From assembly GCA_947056845.1 (NCBI GenBank), contig CAMSCJ010000006.1, positions 1-64,000 of the forward strand: a stretch of 64,000 nt of DNA, read 5' to 3'. Positions 28,916 to 38,394 of the stretch are shown here, piece after piece; position 1 is the stretch's first letter; every line of letters starts with the position of its first letter. The stretch comes from an uncultured Mycoplasmatota bacterium. Lineage in GTDB: Bacteria; Bacillota_I; Bacilli_A; RF39; UBA660. The translations under genes and the position numbers were made by a program. Under the pieces are notes generated by a model that made no database searches, had not been told where the DNA came from, and was given only the letters and a program-made list of their open reading frames with translations.

Positions 28916-29632
28916 ATGGGAAGGGCTTATGAGGTAAGAAAGGCTAGTATTCAAAAAACTGGGGCTGCTAGAGGTAAATTATATTCTATGTATGCTAGAG
29001 AAATTTATCAAGCGGCTAAAACAGGTGGGGTAGAAACAACTAGTAATGCTGCCTTAAAAAGATTAATTGAAAGAGCAAAAAAGGATCAAGTTCCAGCTGA
29101 TATTATTAAAAGAGCTATAGATAAAGTTAATAGTGGAGCTGATGAATCGTATGATTCTGTTCGCTATGAAGTATTTGGACCAGCTGGTTCGACAATCATT
29201 GTTGATTGCTTAACTGATAATGTTAATCGTTCAATAAGTTCAGTTAGGGCAGCTTTAAATAAAACTAAGTGTAAAATGGGTAGTATGGGTAGTATTACTT
29301 ATAATTATGATAACTTGTGCATAATTAGTTTTAAAGGTTTAACAGAAGAACAAACATTAGATGCTTTAATTGAGAATGATATTGATAATGTTGATATGGA
29401 GTTAGAGGATGATACGATTGTTTTATATGGTGAGCCACAAGACAATTTTAAAATAAAAGAAGCAATTATTAAAGCTTTACCAGATGTTCAATTTGATATG
29501 GATGAAATTACAATGTTACCTAAGGATAAAATTTCGTTAGCTGGTGAAGATTTAGAAATGTTTAATCGTTTAATTACATTATTAGATGATATTGAAGACG
29601 TGCAACATGTTTATCATAATGTTGAAATTTAA
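28916..29632 (+). CDS. yebC: YebC/PmpR-family protein
   Basis: A 238-residue protein. The N-terminal GRAYEVRKASIQKTGAARGK lacks the usual MAGHSKWxxI but has the family's basic start. NAALKRLIERAKKDQVPADI, YEVFGPAGSTIIVDCLTDN, RAALNKTKCKMGSMGSITY and LPDVQFDMDEITMLPKD complete the signature. Recent work ties the family to translation of difficult stretches, and older work to transcription regulation. The start GRAYE is that of the YeeN-like subgroup. AAAGGTGATTTT precedes the ATG. Confidence 0.93.
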   Translation: MGRAYEVRKASIQKTGAARGKLYSMYAREIYQAAKTGGVETTSNAALKRLIERAKKDQVPADIIKRAIDKVNSGADESYDSVRYEVFGPAGSTIIVDCLTDNVNRSISSVRAALNKTKCKMGSMGSITYNYDNLCIISFKGLTEEQTLDALIENDIDNVDMELEDDTIVLYGEPQDNFKIKEAIIKALPDVQFDMDEITMLPKDKISLAGEDLEMFNRLITLLDDIEDVQHVYHNVEI

Positions 29633-29638
29633 TAATTA

Positions 29639-29661
29639 GGGAAGTTTTGACTTCCTTTTTT
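29639..29661 (+). terminator. Terminator after yebC
   Basis: GGAAGT (29640-29645) and ACTTCC (29650-29655) form a stem with loop TTTG, followed by T6. Confidence 0.75.
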
Positions 29662-29662
29662 G

Positions 29663-29691
29663 TTGATAAGACATCATTTAAATGCTATAAT
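29663..29691 (+). promoter_or_regulatory. Promoter of rbfA
   Basis: TTGATA (29663-29668), a 17-bp spacer and TATAAT (29686-29691). Start GTG 29713 lies 22 bp downstream. Confidence 0.8.
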
Positions 29692-29712
29692 AAAATTAGA
29701 AGAGGTGATTTT

Positions 29713-30057
29713 GTGAGCGTTAAAATCGAGAGAATTGCTAGTGAAATGGTTAAACAAATTAGTTATATTTTGGCAACGGAAATAAAAGATGAGGATATCA
29801 AATTTGTAACAGTAACGGATTGTAAGGTAACAAATGATTTAAGTTTTGCAAAAGTTTATGTAACAGTTTTTAATAAAGATAAAATAAAAAATACGGTTGA
29901 TGCTTTAAATAATGCTAGTGGTTTTATTAGAAGAGAATTAGCTGATCGAATCGATATTCGTCATATTCCAGAACTTACTTTTGTTTATGATGAATCAATT
30001 GAATATGGAAAGAATATTGAAAATATAATTGAAAAAATTCACGAGGAGAATGAGTAA
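29713..30057 (+). CDS. rbfA: Ribosome-binding factor A
   Basis: A 114-residue KH-like 30S maturation factor. RIASEMVKQISYILATEIKD, KFVTVTDCKVTNDLSFAKVYVTV in two parts, the RRELADRIDIRHIPEL segment and FVYDESIEYG are characteristic. GTG 29713 is chosen because GAGGTG lies 6 bp upstream and because SVKIERIASEM is the usual beginning; the longer frame to 29647 crosses the promoter. In most Bacilli rbfA follows infB; here it stands alone before fhs. Confidence 0.93.
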   Translation: MSVKIERIASEMVKQISYILATEIKDEDIKFVTVTDCKVTNDLSFAKVYVTVFNKDKIKNTVDALNNASGFIRRELADRIDIRHIPELTFVYDESIEYGKNIENIIEKIHEENE

Positions 30058-30106
30058 TTCTTCTTTTAATTAATAAAATATAGAATATAATGTTAGTGGT
30101 GATCAA

Positions 30107-31723
30107 ATGAAAAGTGATATTGAAATAGCTAATTCGGTAGTAATGGAACCAATTAGCGAGGTAGCTAAAAAGTTAGGATTAGATATTAATGATTATGAGG
30201 TTTATGGTAAGTATAAGGCAAAGTTAGATTTAGCACTCTTAAATAAAAAAAATAAGGAAAAAAATCTTATTTTAGTAACTTCAATTAATCCGACACCTTT
30301 CGGTGAAGGCAAAACAACAATAAGTATTGGCTTAAATGATGCCTTATGTAAGTTAGGAAAAAAAAGTATTGTTGTTTTAAGAGAACCATCACTTGGACCT
30401 GTTTTTGGAACGAAAGGTGGAGCAACAGGTGGCGGTTTAGCACAAGTTGTACCAATGGCTGATATTAATCTTCATTTTACTGGTGATATGCACGCTATTA
30501 CGACTTGCAATAATTTGCTTTCGTCTGTAATTGATAATCATATATTTCAAGGTAATGAATTAAAGATTGATATAAATAGAATTCAATTTAATCGGACAAT
30601 AGATTTAAATGATAGATTTTTACGTAATATAGAAATTGGTTATCAAGATATAAAAAGACAAGAAAAATTTAATATAACAGCAGCTAGCGAAATAATGGCT
30701 ATTTTATGTTTAGCTAGTGACATTAAAGATTTAAGGGAAAGATTAGGTAATATATTAGTTGCATATAGTTTAGATGATAAACCAATACTCGCTAAAGATT
30801 TAAATTGTGTTGATAGTTTATTAGTTGTACTAAAAGATGCAGTAAAACCAAATTTAGTTCAAACTTTAGAACATAATCCAGCAATAATCCATGGTGGCCC
30901 ATTTGCCAATATTGCTCATGGATGTAACTCTTTAATTGCGACTAATATGGCTTTAAATTTAGCTGATTATGTTGTAACTGAGGCAGGCTTTGGCTCCGAT
31001 TTAGGAGCTGAAAAATTTTTTGATATTAAATGCAGAGTAGGGGATTTGCACCCTAAAGTAGTAGTAATTAATACAACGATTAGAAGTTTAAAATATAATG
31101 GTAATGATATCCTTCAAAATGGTTTAAAAGTACTTGGTGTTCATATTGAAAATATGTGTAAATATTTAGGTAATGTTATTATTTGTCTTAATAAATTTAC
31201 TAGTGATACAATCGAAGATATAAATATTGTTAAAGAGTATTGTCATACTAAAGGTATTGATTGTATTTTAGTTTTTGCACATTCTAATGGTAGTGAAGGA
31301 GCAATCGACTTAGCTAATAAAGTTATAGAATTAACTAATAATGATAGTAATTTTGCTCCATTATATGATATTAATTTATCTATTAAAGAAAAAATTGATT
31401 GTGTTTGTAAGGAAATTTATCGAGCTAATAATATAATATATACTAATGAGATTTTAGAAAAAATCGACAAACTAGAACAAGATGGCTTTTCTAAATTACC
31501 TATATGTATTGCGAAGACACAGTATTCTTTATCAGATAATCCTAAATCGGTAGGTATTGTTGATAATTTTGATATAACGATTAAAGATATCAAGGTTAGT
31601 AATGGAGCGGGTTTTATTGTTGTTTATTTAGGTTCTATTTTAACTCTTCCTGGGTTAGGAAAGAATGCTAATGTATATAATATAAAAATAGATGATGAAT
31701 TAAAGATAACTGGAATGATATAG
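30107..31723 (+). CDS. fhs: Formate--tetrahydrofolate ligase
   Basis: A 538-residue enzyme that makes 10-formyl-THF from formate, THF and ATP. The ATP-binding loop TPFGEGKTTISIGLNDAL (about residues 64-81), REPSLGPVFGTKGGATGGG, MHAITTCNNLL, HGGPFANIAHGCNS and EAGFGSDLGAEKFFDIKCR are hallmarks. It is slightly shorter than the usual 555 residues. With the ThyX-like protein it feeds the one-carbon pool. GTGGTGATC precedes ATG 30107, which lies 49 bp after rbfA. Confidence 0.96.
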   Translation: MKSDIEIANSVVMEPISEVAKKLGLDINDYEVYGKYKAKLDLALLNKKNKEKNLILVTSINPTPFGEGKTTISIGLNDALCKLGKKSIVVLREPSLGPVFGTKGGATGGGLAQVVPMADINLHFTGDMHAITTCNNLLSSVIDNHIFQGNELKIDINRIQFNRTIDLNDRFLRNIEIGYQDIKRQEKFNITAASEIMAILCLASDIKDLRERLGNILVAYSLDDKPILAKDLNCVDSLLVVLKDAVKPNLVQTLEHNPAIIHGGPFANIAHGCNSLIATNMALNLADYVVTEAGFGSDLGAEKFFDIKCRVGDLHPKVVVINTTIRSLKYNGNDILQNGLKVLGVHIENMCKYLGNVIICLNKFTSDTIEDINIVKEYCHTKGIDCILVFAHSNGSEGAIDLANKVIELTNNDSNFAPLYDINLSIKEKIDCVCKEIYRANNIIYTNEILEKIDKLEQDGFSKLPICIAKTQYSLSDNPKSVGIVDNFDITIKDIKVSNGAGFIVVYLGSILTLPGLGKNANVYNIKIDDELKITGMI

Positions 31724-31742
31724 ATTTAATAATAATTTTTAG

Positions 31743-31776
31743 AAAAACGTTGAAAATAGTTCAATGTTTTTTTTAT
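31743..31776 (+). terminator. Terminator after fhs
   Basis: AACGTTGAA and TTCAATGTT pair, with one wobble, around AATAG and are followed by T8. Confidence 0.75.
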
Positions 31777-31961
31777 CTAAAATTTATAATATTTTCATAT
31801 TTTTTATAATTTAGGTTTTGGTGAAAGGCTATAAACTAGTTTAGATATCAATTTAGAACTGATTTTTATATTAAATAATATAAATTTATCAATTTGTTTA
31901 CTTTTTTATATTCTAAATAAATTAAGTATATTTTAGAAAAATACAGAAATTAAAATTTGTA
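31777..31961. other. AT-rich intergenic region without a gene
   Basis: This is about 185 bp between the fhs terminator and the next promoter. I see no open frame with a ribosome site and no clear RNA fold. Confidence 0.4.
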
Positions 31962-31990
31962 TTGACACTTAAATTTTTTAATGTTATAAT
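31962..31990 (+). promoter_or_regulatory. Perfect consensus sigma-A promoter of the HipA-like gene
   Basis: TTGACA (31962-31967), exactly 17 bp, and TATAAT (31985-31990). It is the best promoter match I found in the window. Transcription should start near 31997. Confidence 0.88.
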
Positions 31991-32014
31991 ACCCTCCCAA
32001 AAGGGGGCTTTTTT
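31991..32014 (+). promoter_or_regulatory. 5'-terminal hairpin with a T-run that covers the ribosome site
   Basis: CCCTCCC pairs with GGGGG across AAAA, and CTTTTTT follows directly, ending at the ATG. The GGGGG is also the only candidate ribosome site (7 nt before ATG 32015). The fold would hide it and resembles a terminator within the first 25 nt of the message. Confidence 0.6.
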
Positions 32015-33049
32015 ATGGAATTAAATACTGCAGTAATACCACATTATGATTGTCGTAGTATACCATTAGAAAAATTGAAACATATGGTGCTTATAAACAA
32101 TAAGCATTTAAAAGAGAAACCAACATGGTATGTAATAAGTGGAAAATTAAAATACTTTAAAGTAAGAGATGACTACCGTTTATTTACAGAGCAATTTTTT
32201 AGTTTATTTGGAAGAAATATTATGGATTTAGATACAGTTGATTATCAGGTGGCATCTATCAGATTGGTTGATGGTCTTAAAGGGAGTAATGAACACATGA
32301 TTGGTTTGCTTTCTGATAATTTTCAAAATAAGGATAATAATTATTATTTAGTTAATGAATTATTTGATGCGAGTATTTCTGATTTAGTAAGTTATGGAAA
32401 TTATTCATTTAAAACATTATTAACATACTTGAAGCAAACACTTACGGAGGAATGTTATAATAAAAATAGAGATTTTTTTATAAAGTTATTTATAAGTGAT
32501 GCCTTTATGTTTCAGGCAGATAGAAATTATAATAATATTGGTTTTCAAATACCTGCCATCAAAAATGTAAATTATAAAGATAGATTACGTGCTAATAATT
32601 TAGCTAAGACTGAATTAGGAAATAAATATATTGAAGTAGAAGATGACTTACCTAAATTAAAGGAATTTTTTCCTTCAAAAGTTTATGATAGTGAAAAGAT
32701 GTTAGGAATTGAGCAAAGAAATTCATTAATTTATACACCAGGCATGACATGGATGCCCGCCTTTCCATTTTCAGATGAACTGAAATTTGAAAACCAAGAA
32801 CAGGCTCAAAAAATAAGTCAAAATATATATTCTGGGTTGGATCCCAATTTAGTTGAATTATATATGGAATACCCTGATATTTGTACTCCTTATTTAGAAA
32901 GGCTAGCATATGATAACGAGTATAAAAAAATATTAGAGCGATTTAGTTATAATAATAGTCAGATATATTTAAAGAAAGATACAATTGCTTATTTTAGTAT
33001 GGTTCTGGAAGATAGGAGAAAGCAATTTCAAAAAATATTAAAGTTTTAG
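32015..33049 (+). CDS. HipA-like kinase-fold protein
   Basis: A 344-residue protein. The core LFISDAFMFQADRNYNNIGF (about 158-177) matches the HipA catalytic and metal-binding block D-x6-D-R-x3-N-x-G (Asp162, Asp169, Arg170, Asn174). An upstream YFKVRDDYR (about 47-55) could hold the ATP-contacting Lys. The HipA N-terminal domain is absent and no hipB antitoxin gene is adjacent, so a toxin role is not implied. The C-terminal third is helical. The strong promoter and 5' hairpin suggest tight control. The stop codon lies inside the clpB CIRCE element. Confidence 0.65.
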   Translation: MELNTAVIPHYDCRSIPLEKLKHMVLINNKHLKEKPTWYVISGKLKYFKVRDDYRLFTEQFFSLFGRNIMDLDTVDYQVASIRLVDGLKGSNEHMIGLLSDNFQNKDNNYYLVNELFDASISDLVSYGNYSFKTLLTYLKQTLTEECYNKNRDFFIKLFISDAFMFQADRNYNNIGFQIPAIKNVNYKDRLRANNLAKTELGNKYIEVEDDLPKLKEFFPSKVYDSEKMLGIEQRNSLIYTPGMTWMPAFPFSDELKFENQEQAQKISQNIYSGLDPNLVELYMEYPDICTPYLERLAYDNEYKKILERFSYNNSQIYLKKDTIAYFSMVLEDRRKQFQKILKF

Positions 33050-33072
33050 CACTCCTGCTTGACAAGTGCCAA
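33046..33072. promoter_or_regulatory. CIRCE element (HrcA operator) of clpB
   Basis: TTAGCACTC (33046-33054), nine bases, then AAGTGCCAA (33064-33072). The CIRCE consensus is TTAGCACTC-N9-GAGTGCTAA: the left arm is perfect and the right arm matches at 7 of 9. The clpB -35 box lies within it, so bound HrcA would block RNA polymerase. The left arm overlaps the stop of the HipA-like gene. Confidence 0.88.
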
Positions 33073-33086
33073 TTTTTGAGTATAAT
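33059..33086 (+). promoter_or_regulatory. clpB promoter
   Basis: TTGACA (33059-33064), a 16-bp spacer and TATAAT (33081-33086). It overlaps the CIRCE operator. Confidence 0.85.
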
Positions 33087-33090
33087 TAGT

Positions 33091-33118
33091 AGTGAATGGA
33101 ATAACCATTCACTTTTTT
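33091..33118 (+). promoter_or_regulatory. 5'-terminal hairpin of the clpB message
   Basis: AGTGAATGG (33091-33099) and CCATTCACT (33105-33113) form a perfect 9-bp stem followed by T6. Predicted transcription starts at about 33093, so the hairpin occupies the extreme 5' end. It may stabilise the mRNA or act as an early attenuator. Confidence 0.65.
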
Positions 33119-33145
33119 GCTAAAATAAAAGAAGGAGGGATATTC

Positions 33146-35260
33146 ATGAATGGACAAAATCCTTATCAAGAAAATTTAGAGGATGTTTTAACAAAGTATG
33201 GTCGTAATATTACTGAAAGTGTTAAAGATGGCAAGGTTGATCCAGTAATTGGCCGTGATGAAGAAATTCGTAGTATTACAAGAATATTATCGCGTAAAAC
33301 AAAAAATAATCCTGTTTTAATTGGGGAACCAGGTGTCGGAAAAACAGCGATTGTTGAAGGTTTAGCTCAAAGAATTATCAAAAATGATGTTCCCGCTAGT
33401 TTAAAGAATAAAACAATTTGGGAACTTGATATGGGAGCTTTAATAGCTGGAGCTAAATATCGCGGTGAATTTGAAGATCGCTTGAAAGCAGTTTTAAAAA
33501 AAGTTAAGGAATCTGAAGGTTCAATCATTATGTTTATTGATGAAATACATATAATTGTCGGGGCAGGGGCCTTGGAAGGCGCTATGGATGCTGGAAATAT
33601 GTTAAAGCCAATGCTTGCTCGTGGTGAAATTCATTGTATTGGGGCAACAACATTAAATGAATATCGTAAATATATTGAAAAAGATGGAGCTTTAGAAAGA
33701 AGATTCCAAAAAGTTCAAGTTAGTGAGCCAACTGTTTTAGATACGATAACAATTCTTCGTGGATTAAAACAAAGATTTGAGGTTTATCATGGTGTTAATA
33801 TTAAAGATAATGCTTTAGTTGCAGCAGCTACTTTGTCAGATAGATATATTACTAGCAGATTTTTACCTGATAAAGCCATTGATTTGGTCGATGAAGCTTG
33901 TGCTACAATAAAGGTGCAAATGGATTCAGTACCTGTTCCACTTGATACATTAACTAGAAAAATAATGCAATTAGAAGTAGAAAAAGAGGCTTTGAAAAAG
34001 GAAAAGGATTCTATTTCAAAAAATCGTGTTAAAGAAATAGATTCTTCTCTGACTACTTTAAAAGAGCAAGAGAAGAAATTACGAAGTGATTGGGAAGCAG
34101 AAAAAGATATAAATGATAAAATAAGTAAAAAGAAAGAAGAAATAGAATCAGCAAGATTTAAATTGGAGACAGCCGAAAACAATTATGATTTAGAAGCATC
34201 AGCTAGACTGAGACATGGTGTTATACCAGCATTAGAGTCTGAGTTAGAAGAACTTCGCAAAAATGATCGTTCGGATATTTTAAGTGATACTGTTGATGAT
34301 GAGAGTATTGCTTCCATTATTTCTAAATGGACAAATATTCCAATTAGTAAATTGGTTGGTAGTGAAAGAGAAAAGTTGCTTAATTTAGAAGAAAGTATGA
34401 AAAAAAGAGTTAAGGGTCAAGATGAGGCTTTAAAATTAGTTAGTGAGGCGATCATTCGTGCTCGTGCGGGAATTAAAGATCCTAATCGGCCAATTGGTTC
34501 ATTTATATTTTTGGGGCCAACTGGGGTTGGAAAAACAGAGGTTGCAAAAACATTAGCTTATGAACTTTTTGATGATGAACGTCATATCGTTCGTATTGAT
34601 ATGAGTGAATATATGGAAAGTCATTCAGTTTCTAGATTAGTTGGTGCTCCTCCAGGATATGTAGGATATGATGAAGGTGGACAATTAACAGAAGCGGTTA
34701 GACGTAATCCTTATAGTATTGTTTTATTTGATGAAATAGAAAAGGCACATCATGATGTTTTTAATATTTTATTGCAAATTTTAGATGATGGTAGGATTAC
34801 AGATTCGCAAGGTAGAACGGTTGATTTTAAAAATACCATTATTATTATGACATCTAATTTAGGTAGTGAATATATTTTGGAAAATGCAGATAATAGTCAT
34901 GAACTAGTTATGAATGAATTAAGACATACTTTTAAGCCAGAATTTATTAATCGTATTGATGAAATAATAATTTTTAAATCTTTAAAAGAAGATATTATAT
35001 ATGATATTTTAAATAAGATAATTGGTGATATTGAAAAACGTTTAGATGATAAAAAAATAAAAATTAATTTAACTGATGAGGCAAAAAAATATATAGTTGA
35101 ATCTTCTTATGATAGTCGTTTTGGTGCACGCCCAATTAAAAGATTTGTATCGAGAAATTTAGAAACATTATTAGCTAATGCAATTATAGAATGTAATGTT
35201 GACTTTAATTCAACAATAACATTTGATTATGTTAATAATAATTTAGTCATAAAAAAATAA
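33146..35260 (+). CDS. clpB: ClpB-type disaggregase lacking the N-terminal domain
   Basis: A 704-residue Hsp100 chaperone that rescues aggregated proteins with DnaK. The first AAA module has Walker A GEPGVGKT and FIDEIH; a coiled-coil middle domain follows (about 265-395), with [20 protein letters not shown]; the second module has GPTGVGKT and [14 protein letters not shown]. The middle-domain length distinguishes ClpB from ClpC. The usual 140-residue Clp N-domain is absent, as in the short ClpB isoform. ATG 33146 follows AAGGAGGG. Heat-shock control by HrcA is shown by the CIRCE site. Confidence 0.94.
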   Translation: MNGQNPYQENLEDVLTKYGRNITESVKDGKVDPVIGRDEEIRSITRILSRKTKNNPVLIGEPGVGKTAIVEGLAQRIIKNDVPASLKNKTIWELDMGALIAGAKYRGEFEDRLKAVLKKVKESEGSIIMFIDEIHIIVGAGALEGAMDAGNMLKPMLARGEIHCIGATTLNEYRKYIEKDGALERRFQKVQVSEPTVLDTITILRGLKQRFEVYHGVNIKDNALVAAATLSDRYITSRFLPDKAIDLVDEACATIKVQMDSVPVPLDTLTRKIMQLEVEKEALKKEKDSISKNRVKEIDSSLTTLKEQEKKLRSDWEAEKDINDKISKKKEEIESARFKLETAENNYDLEASARLRHGVIPALESELEELRKNDRSDILSDTVDDESIASIISKWTNIPISKLVGSEREKLLNLEESMKKRVKGQDEALKLVSEAIIRARAGIKDPNRPIGSFIFLGPTGVGKTEVAKTLAYELFDDERHIVRIDMSEYMESHSVSRLVGAPPGYVGYDEGGQLTEAVRRNPYSIVLFDEIEKAHHDVFNILLQILDDGRITDSQGRTVDFKNTIIIMTSNLGSEYILENADNSHELVMNELRHTFKPEFINRIDEIIIFKSLKEDIIYDILNKIIGDIEKRLDDKKIKINLTDEAKKYIVESSYDSRFGARPIKRFVSRNLETLLANAIIECNVDFNSTITFDYVNNNLVIKK

Positions 35261-35279
35261 TCTTAATGATTATTTTTTT
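35252..35279. terminator. Bidirectional terminator between clpB and the convergent gene
   Basis: AAAAATAATC and GATTATTTTT pair around TTAAT, with A and T runs on either side. It serves both converging genes. Confidence 0.8.
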
Positions 35280-35280
35280 G

Positions 35281-35856
35281 TTAATTAAATGTTAAGATTA
35301 AAGCTTTTACTTTTTCAATATTAGTTAGGGTATATTCAATATCAATATTATTATAAAATTCAGTATTGATATTTCTTAATTTAGTATTGTAGATTTCAAT
35401 TTGCTGACTATAAAATTTATTACATTCATTTTTTAAATTTGTAATGGCTAATAAATATAGGTAAATAGTTAATAGCTCATCATTGTGTTTTGTTTTTTGC
35501 ATTTTTTTTAAAATATAATTTAATTTTAGTAAACATATATCAATAATTTTATCAACTAATCTTAATCGCTTAGTAATCTCTTCTAAATCCTCGTTTTTAA
35601 TTGTTGCATTTATTTTGTAACTAAAGACATTATATGATAATCTTAAGCGATCAAGAAATAACTCTGTTTGTTCTTTTTTTATAGTATATAATAAATTTTT
35701 AAGTAATTGTTCTTTAACAATGGTAAGTTTGTAAAGTTGTAGATTAGTTATATTTTCTGAATTCAAAACATTTTGTTCTAGTTCCTCTATTTCTAAATAT
35801 TCTTTTAAGCTATCTTTATTAATAATGTTTTTTAAAAATTCTATATTACTATTCAT
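35281..35856 (-). CDS. Hypothetical all-helical protein
   Basis: A 191-residue protein predicted to be helical throughout (YLEIEELEQNVLNSENITNL, LRLSYNVFSYKINATIKNED, KRLRLVDKIIDICLLKLNYI). There is no signal peptide or known motif. ATG 35856 follows AAGTGAGATG on the minus strand. The family is not recognised. Confidence 0.65.
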   Translation of the reverse strand: MNSNIEFLKNIINKDSLKEYLEIEELEQNVLNSENITNLQLYKLTIVKEQLLKNLLYTIKKEQTELFLDRLRLSYNVFSYKINATIKNEDLEEITKRLRLVDKIIDICLLKLNYILKKMQKTKHNDELLTIYLYLLAITNLKNECNKFYSQQIEIYNTKLRNINTEFYNNIDIEYTLTNIEKVKALILTFN

Positions 35857-35946
35857 AATAACATCTCACTTCTTAAATTAATATAATAACATCAATTTTA
35901 TCTTTTTTCAATATATGGTATACTTATTTTAGATTGAAGGTGCAGT

Positions 35947-38175
35947 ATGAAAAAAATTGAGTTATTGGCGCCAGCTGGAAATATGACTGGACTCGTTGCG
36001 GCAATAGAAGCAGGGGCTGACGCAGTATATATTGGTGGTTATGCGTACTCCGCTAGAAGTTATGCTGGTAATTTTTCTAATGAGGAAATAGTTGAAGCTA
36101 TTAATTATGCGCATTTATATGGCGTAAAAATTTATGTAGCAGTTAATACTCTTATATATGAGGATGAAATAGAAACATTTATTAATTATATTGATTTTTT
36201 ACATACTAATAATGTAGACGCTATTATTATTCAAGATTTAGGTATGTTAGATTTAATAAGAAAAACTTATCCTAATTTAGAAATTCATGCCTCGACACAA
36301 ATGCATATTCATAATTTAGAAGGTGTAAAATTTGCTAAAAAATATGGACTTAAAAGAGTTGTCTTAGCTCGTGAAACATCTATAGAATTGATAAAAGAAA
36401 TAAAAAAAGAAGTTGATATTGATATTGAAGTGTTTGGGCATGGTGCTTTATGTGTAAGTTATTCTGGACAATGTCTTATGAGTAGTTTAATTGGTGGAAG
36501 AAGTGGTAATCGCGGTTCTTGTGCTGGAACTTGTCGTTTACCTTATGATTTAGTTAGTATTGATGAAAATAAGCAAAAGATATTAAATCAAAATAAATAT
36601 TTACTTAGTATGAAAGATTTAAATACTTTAGAGAATATTGGTTCTTTAATTAAGGCAGGGGTCGATAGTTTTAAGATTGAAGGTCGAATGAAAAGGGAAG
36701 AATATATTTATTTAGTTGTAAGTATTTATCGTAAGACTATTGATAGTTATTATAAGTATGGAAAAGTAATTATATCTGATAGTGATAAATTAGAATTGAA
36801 AAAAATATATAATCGGGAATTTACTAAAGGCTTTTTATTTAATGAAGATAATTCTAAAATAGTTAATCAATATCGACCAAATCATATAGGAATCAAAATA
36901 GGTGTTGTTTTAGGTCAGAATAATAATTTCATTAAGATAAAATTATCTGATAATATTACACAAGGTGATGGAATCAGGATTATTAATAAAATTGCTGATG
37001 TTGGTTTGCAATTAAATTATATATATAAAGATAAAAAGTTAGTTAATTCTGCTTTAAAAGGCGATATTATTTCTATAAAAGTGGATGATAAAGTTAATAT
37101 TGGCGATGAAGTTGTAAAAACAACGGATATGTTACAATTAAAAAGTATTAAAGATAAACTAGCTAAATTGAATAGAAAAGTTTTAATTAAAGGTTATATA
37201 AAGATAAAACAAGGAGAATATATATCTTTAGTTATAACAGATAATATTAATAAAATAGAGGTTAAATCAAAAGAAAAAGTTGAATGCGCTAAAACAAGTT
37301 ATTTAACTAAAGAACAAGTAATGAAACAAGTAAAAAAATTAGGTAATACTATTTATGATTTTGATTTTTTAGATATTGATTTAGATAATAATAGTTTTAT
37401 ATCTTTAAAAATTTTAAATGAATTAAGAAGGGAAGCTATTGATAAACTAAATAATTTAAGACAATATAAAATTCCTTATAAAAAGTCTATTTATAATATT
37501 ATTTTACCTGATTTTAAAATTAATAAATCTTTAAATTATTATATTAATAGTTATAATCAATATAATAAAATTAAAGATGAAGAAATTGATAATATTTATA
37601 TCCAAAATAAGCAATTGTTTGAACAATTAAAAATTGATAAACGAGTAGTAAAAAAATTACCTCGTGTTTTAGAAAAGCATCAAAATTTTGATAATAAATT
37701 ATTAATAGGAGAGATTGGTAGTTTAAATTTTTATCAAAACAATAATTTAGATACAGACTTTTCTTTCAATGTTACAAATTCTTATACAGTAGCTTTTTTA
37801 CATAGTATTGGTGTAAAAAAAATAACTTTATCTTATGAATTAAAAGATGAACAAATTGTAAAAATAATTAGTAATTATAAAATAAGATATAATAAAAATC
37901 CTAATTTAGAATTAATTGTTTATGGTAAGGAAGAATTAATGGTTTCAAAATTTAATCTATTAAAGATGTATAAGAGGGTTGAAAATAATATTTATTTAAA
38001 AGATAGATTAAATAAATTATATAATGTCATTGAAGATGAGGATTTAATGTATATATATAATTGTAAAGCTAGAAATAATTTAGAAAAATGTAATTATTAT
38101 TATAGTATAGGTATTAATAATTTAAGAATTAATTTGTTAAATGATAGTGATATAGAAAAACTTAATAATATTTAA
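35947..38175 (+). CDS. Peptidase U32 family protein, RlhA-like RNA hydroxylation factor
   Basis: A 742-residue protein. The U32 core is clear: LLAPAGNMTGLVAAIEAGAD at the N-terminus, IEVFGHGALCVSYSGQC (about 160-176) and GNRGSCAGTCRLPY (about 188-201) with cysteines likely holding an Fe-S cluster, and SFKIEGRMK. Beyond residue 400 is a long C-terminal region, as in E. coli RlhA, which helps form 5-hydroxycytidine in 23S rRNA; the shorter TrhP acts on tRNA. The length favours the RlhA branch, but the C-terminal part is diverged and Asn/Lys-rich. Substrate is inferred. Confidence 0.85.
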   Translation: MKKIELLAPAGNMTGLVAAIEAGADAVYIGGYAYSARSYAGNFSNEEIVEAINYAHLYGVKIYVAVNTLIYEDEIETFINYIDFLHTNNVDAIIIQDLGMLDLIRKTYPNLEIHASTQMHIHNLEGVKFAKKYGLKRVVLARETSIELIKEIKKEVDIDIEVFGHGALCVSYSGQCLMSSLIGGRSGNRGSCAGTCRLPYDLVSIDENKQKILNQNKYLLSMKDLNTLENIGSLIKAGVDSFKIEGRMKREEYIYLVVSIYRKTIDSYYKYGKVIISDSDKLELKKIYNREFTKGFLFNEDNSKIVNQYRPNHIGIKIGVVLGQNNNFIKIKLSDNITQGDGIRIINKIADVGLQLNYIYKDKKLVNSALKGDIISIKVDDKVNIGDEVVKTTDMLQLKSIKDKLAKLNRKVLIKGYIKIKQGEYISLVITDNINKIEVKSKEKVECAKTSYLTKEQVMKQVKKLGNTIYDFDFLDIDLDNNSFISLKILNELRREAIDKLNNLRQYKIPYKKSIYNIILPDFKINKSLNYYINSYNQYNKIKDEEIDNIYIQNKQLFEQLKIDKRVVKKLPRVLEKHQNFDNKLLIGEIGSLNFYQNNNLDTDFSFNVTNSYTVAFLHSIGVKKITLSYELKDEQIVKIISNYKIRYNKNPNLELIVYGKEELMVSKFNLLKMYKRVENNIYLKDRLNKLYNVIEDEDLMYIYNCKARNNLEKCNYYYSIGINNLRINLLNDSDIEKLNNI

Positions 38176-38253
38176 AATTTATTAAGTTTTTTATTATATT
38201 TAAAGATTATATTATAATTTTTTTAGTTCATTGAAACTTCATAATATTAAAAG

Positions 38254-38310
38254 TTAGTGACAAAATTTAGAATAGCCTTATATTTTCTAATGAACGGATT
38301 TTATCACTAA
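38254..38310. repeat. Long inverted repeat in the U32-lon intergenic region
   Basis: TTAGTGACAAAAT (38254-38266) pairs with ATTTTATCACTAA (38298-38310) at 12 of 13 positions. Inside it TTAGAA and TTCTAA also pair. It could end the U32 transcript or bind a regulator of lon; no T-run follows immediately. Confidence 0.5.
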
Positions 38311-38394
38311 ATGTTTTTGTTTTTTTGACGCAAAAAAATCAAAAAAATTTTATTAAATTCATAGACATTTTAGAGTGATTGTACTATAATATAA

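Noticed and set aside
32015-33049. HipAB toxin-antitoxin system
   Set aside because: No adjacent HTH antitoxin gene and no HipA N-terminal domain, so calling it a toxin is not supported.
33787-34182. 131-codon minus-strand frame inside clpB
   Set aside because: It is a shadow of the clpB coding pattern, lacks a ribosome site and has a Ser/Phe-rich antisense composition.
33146-35260. ClpC instead of ClpB
   Set aside because: The long coiled-coil middle domain between the two AAA modules fits ClpB; no UVR motif or ClpP-binding loop was recognised.
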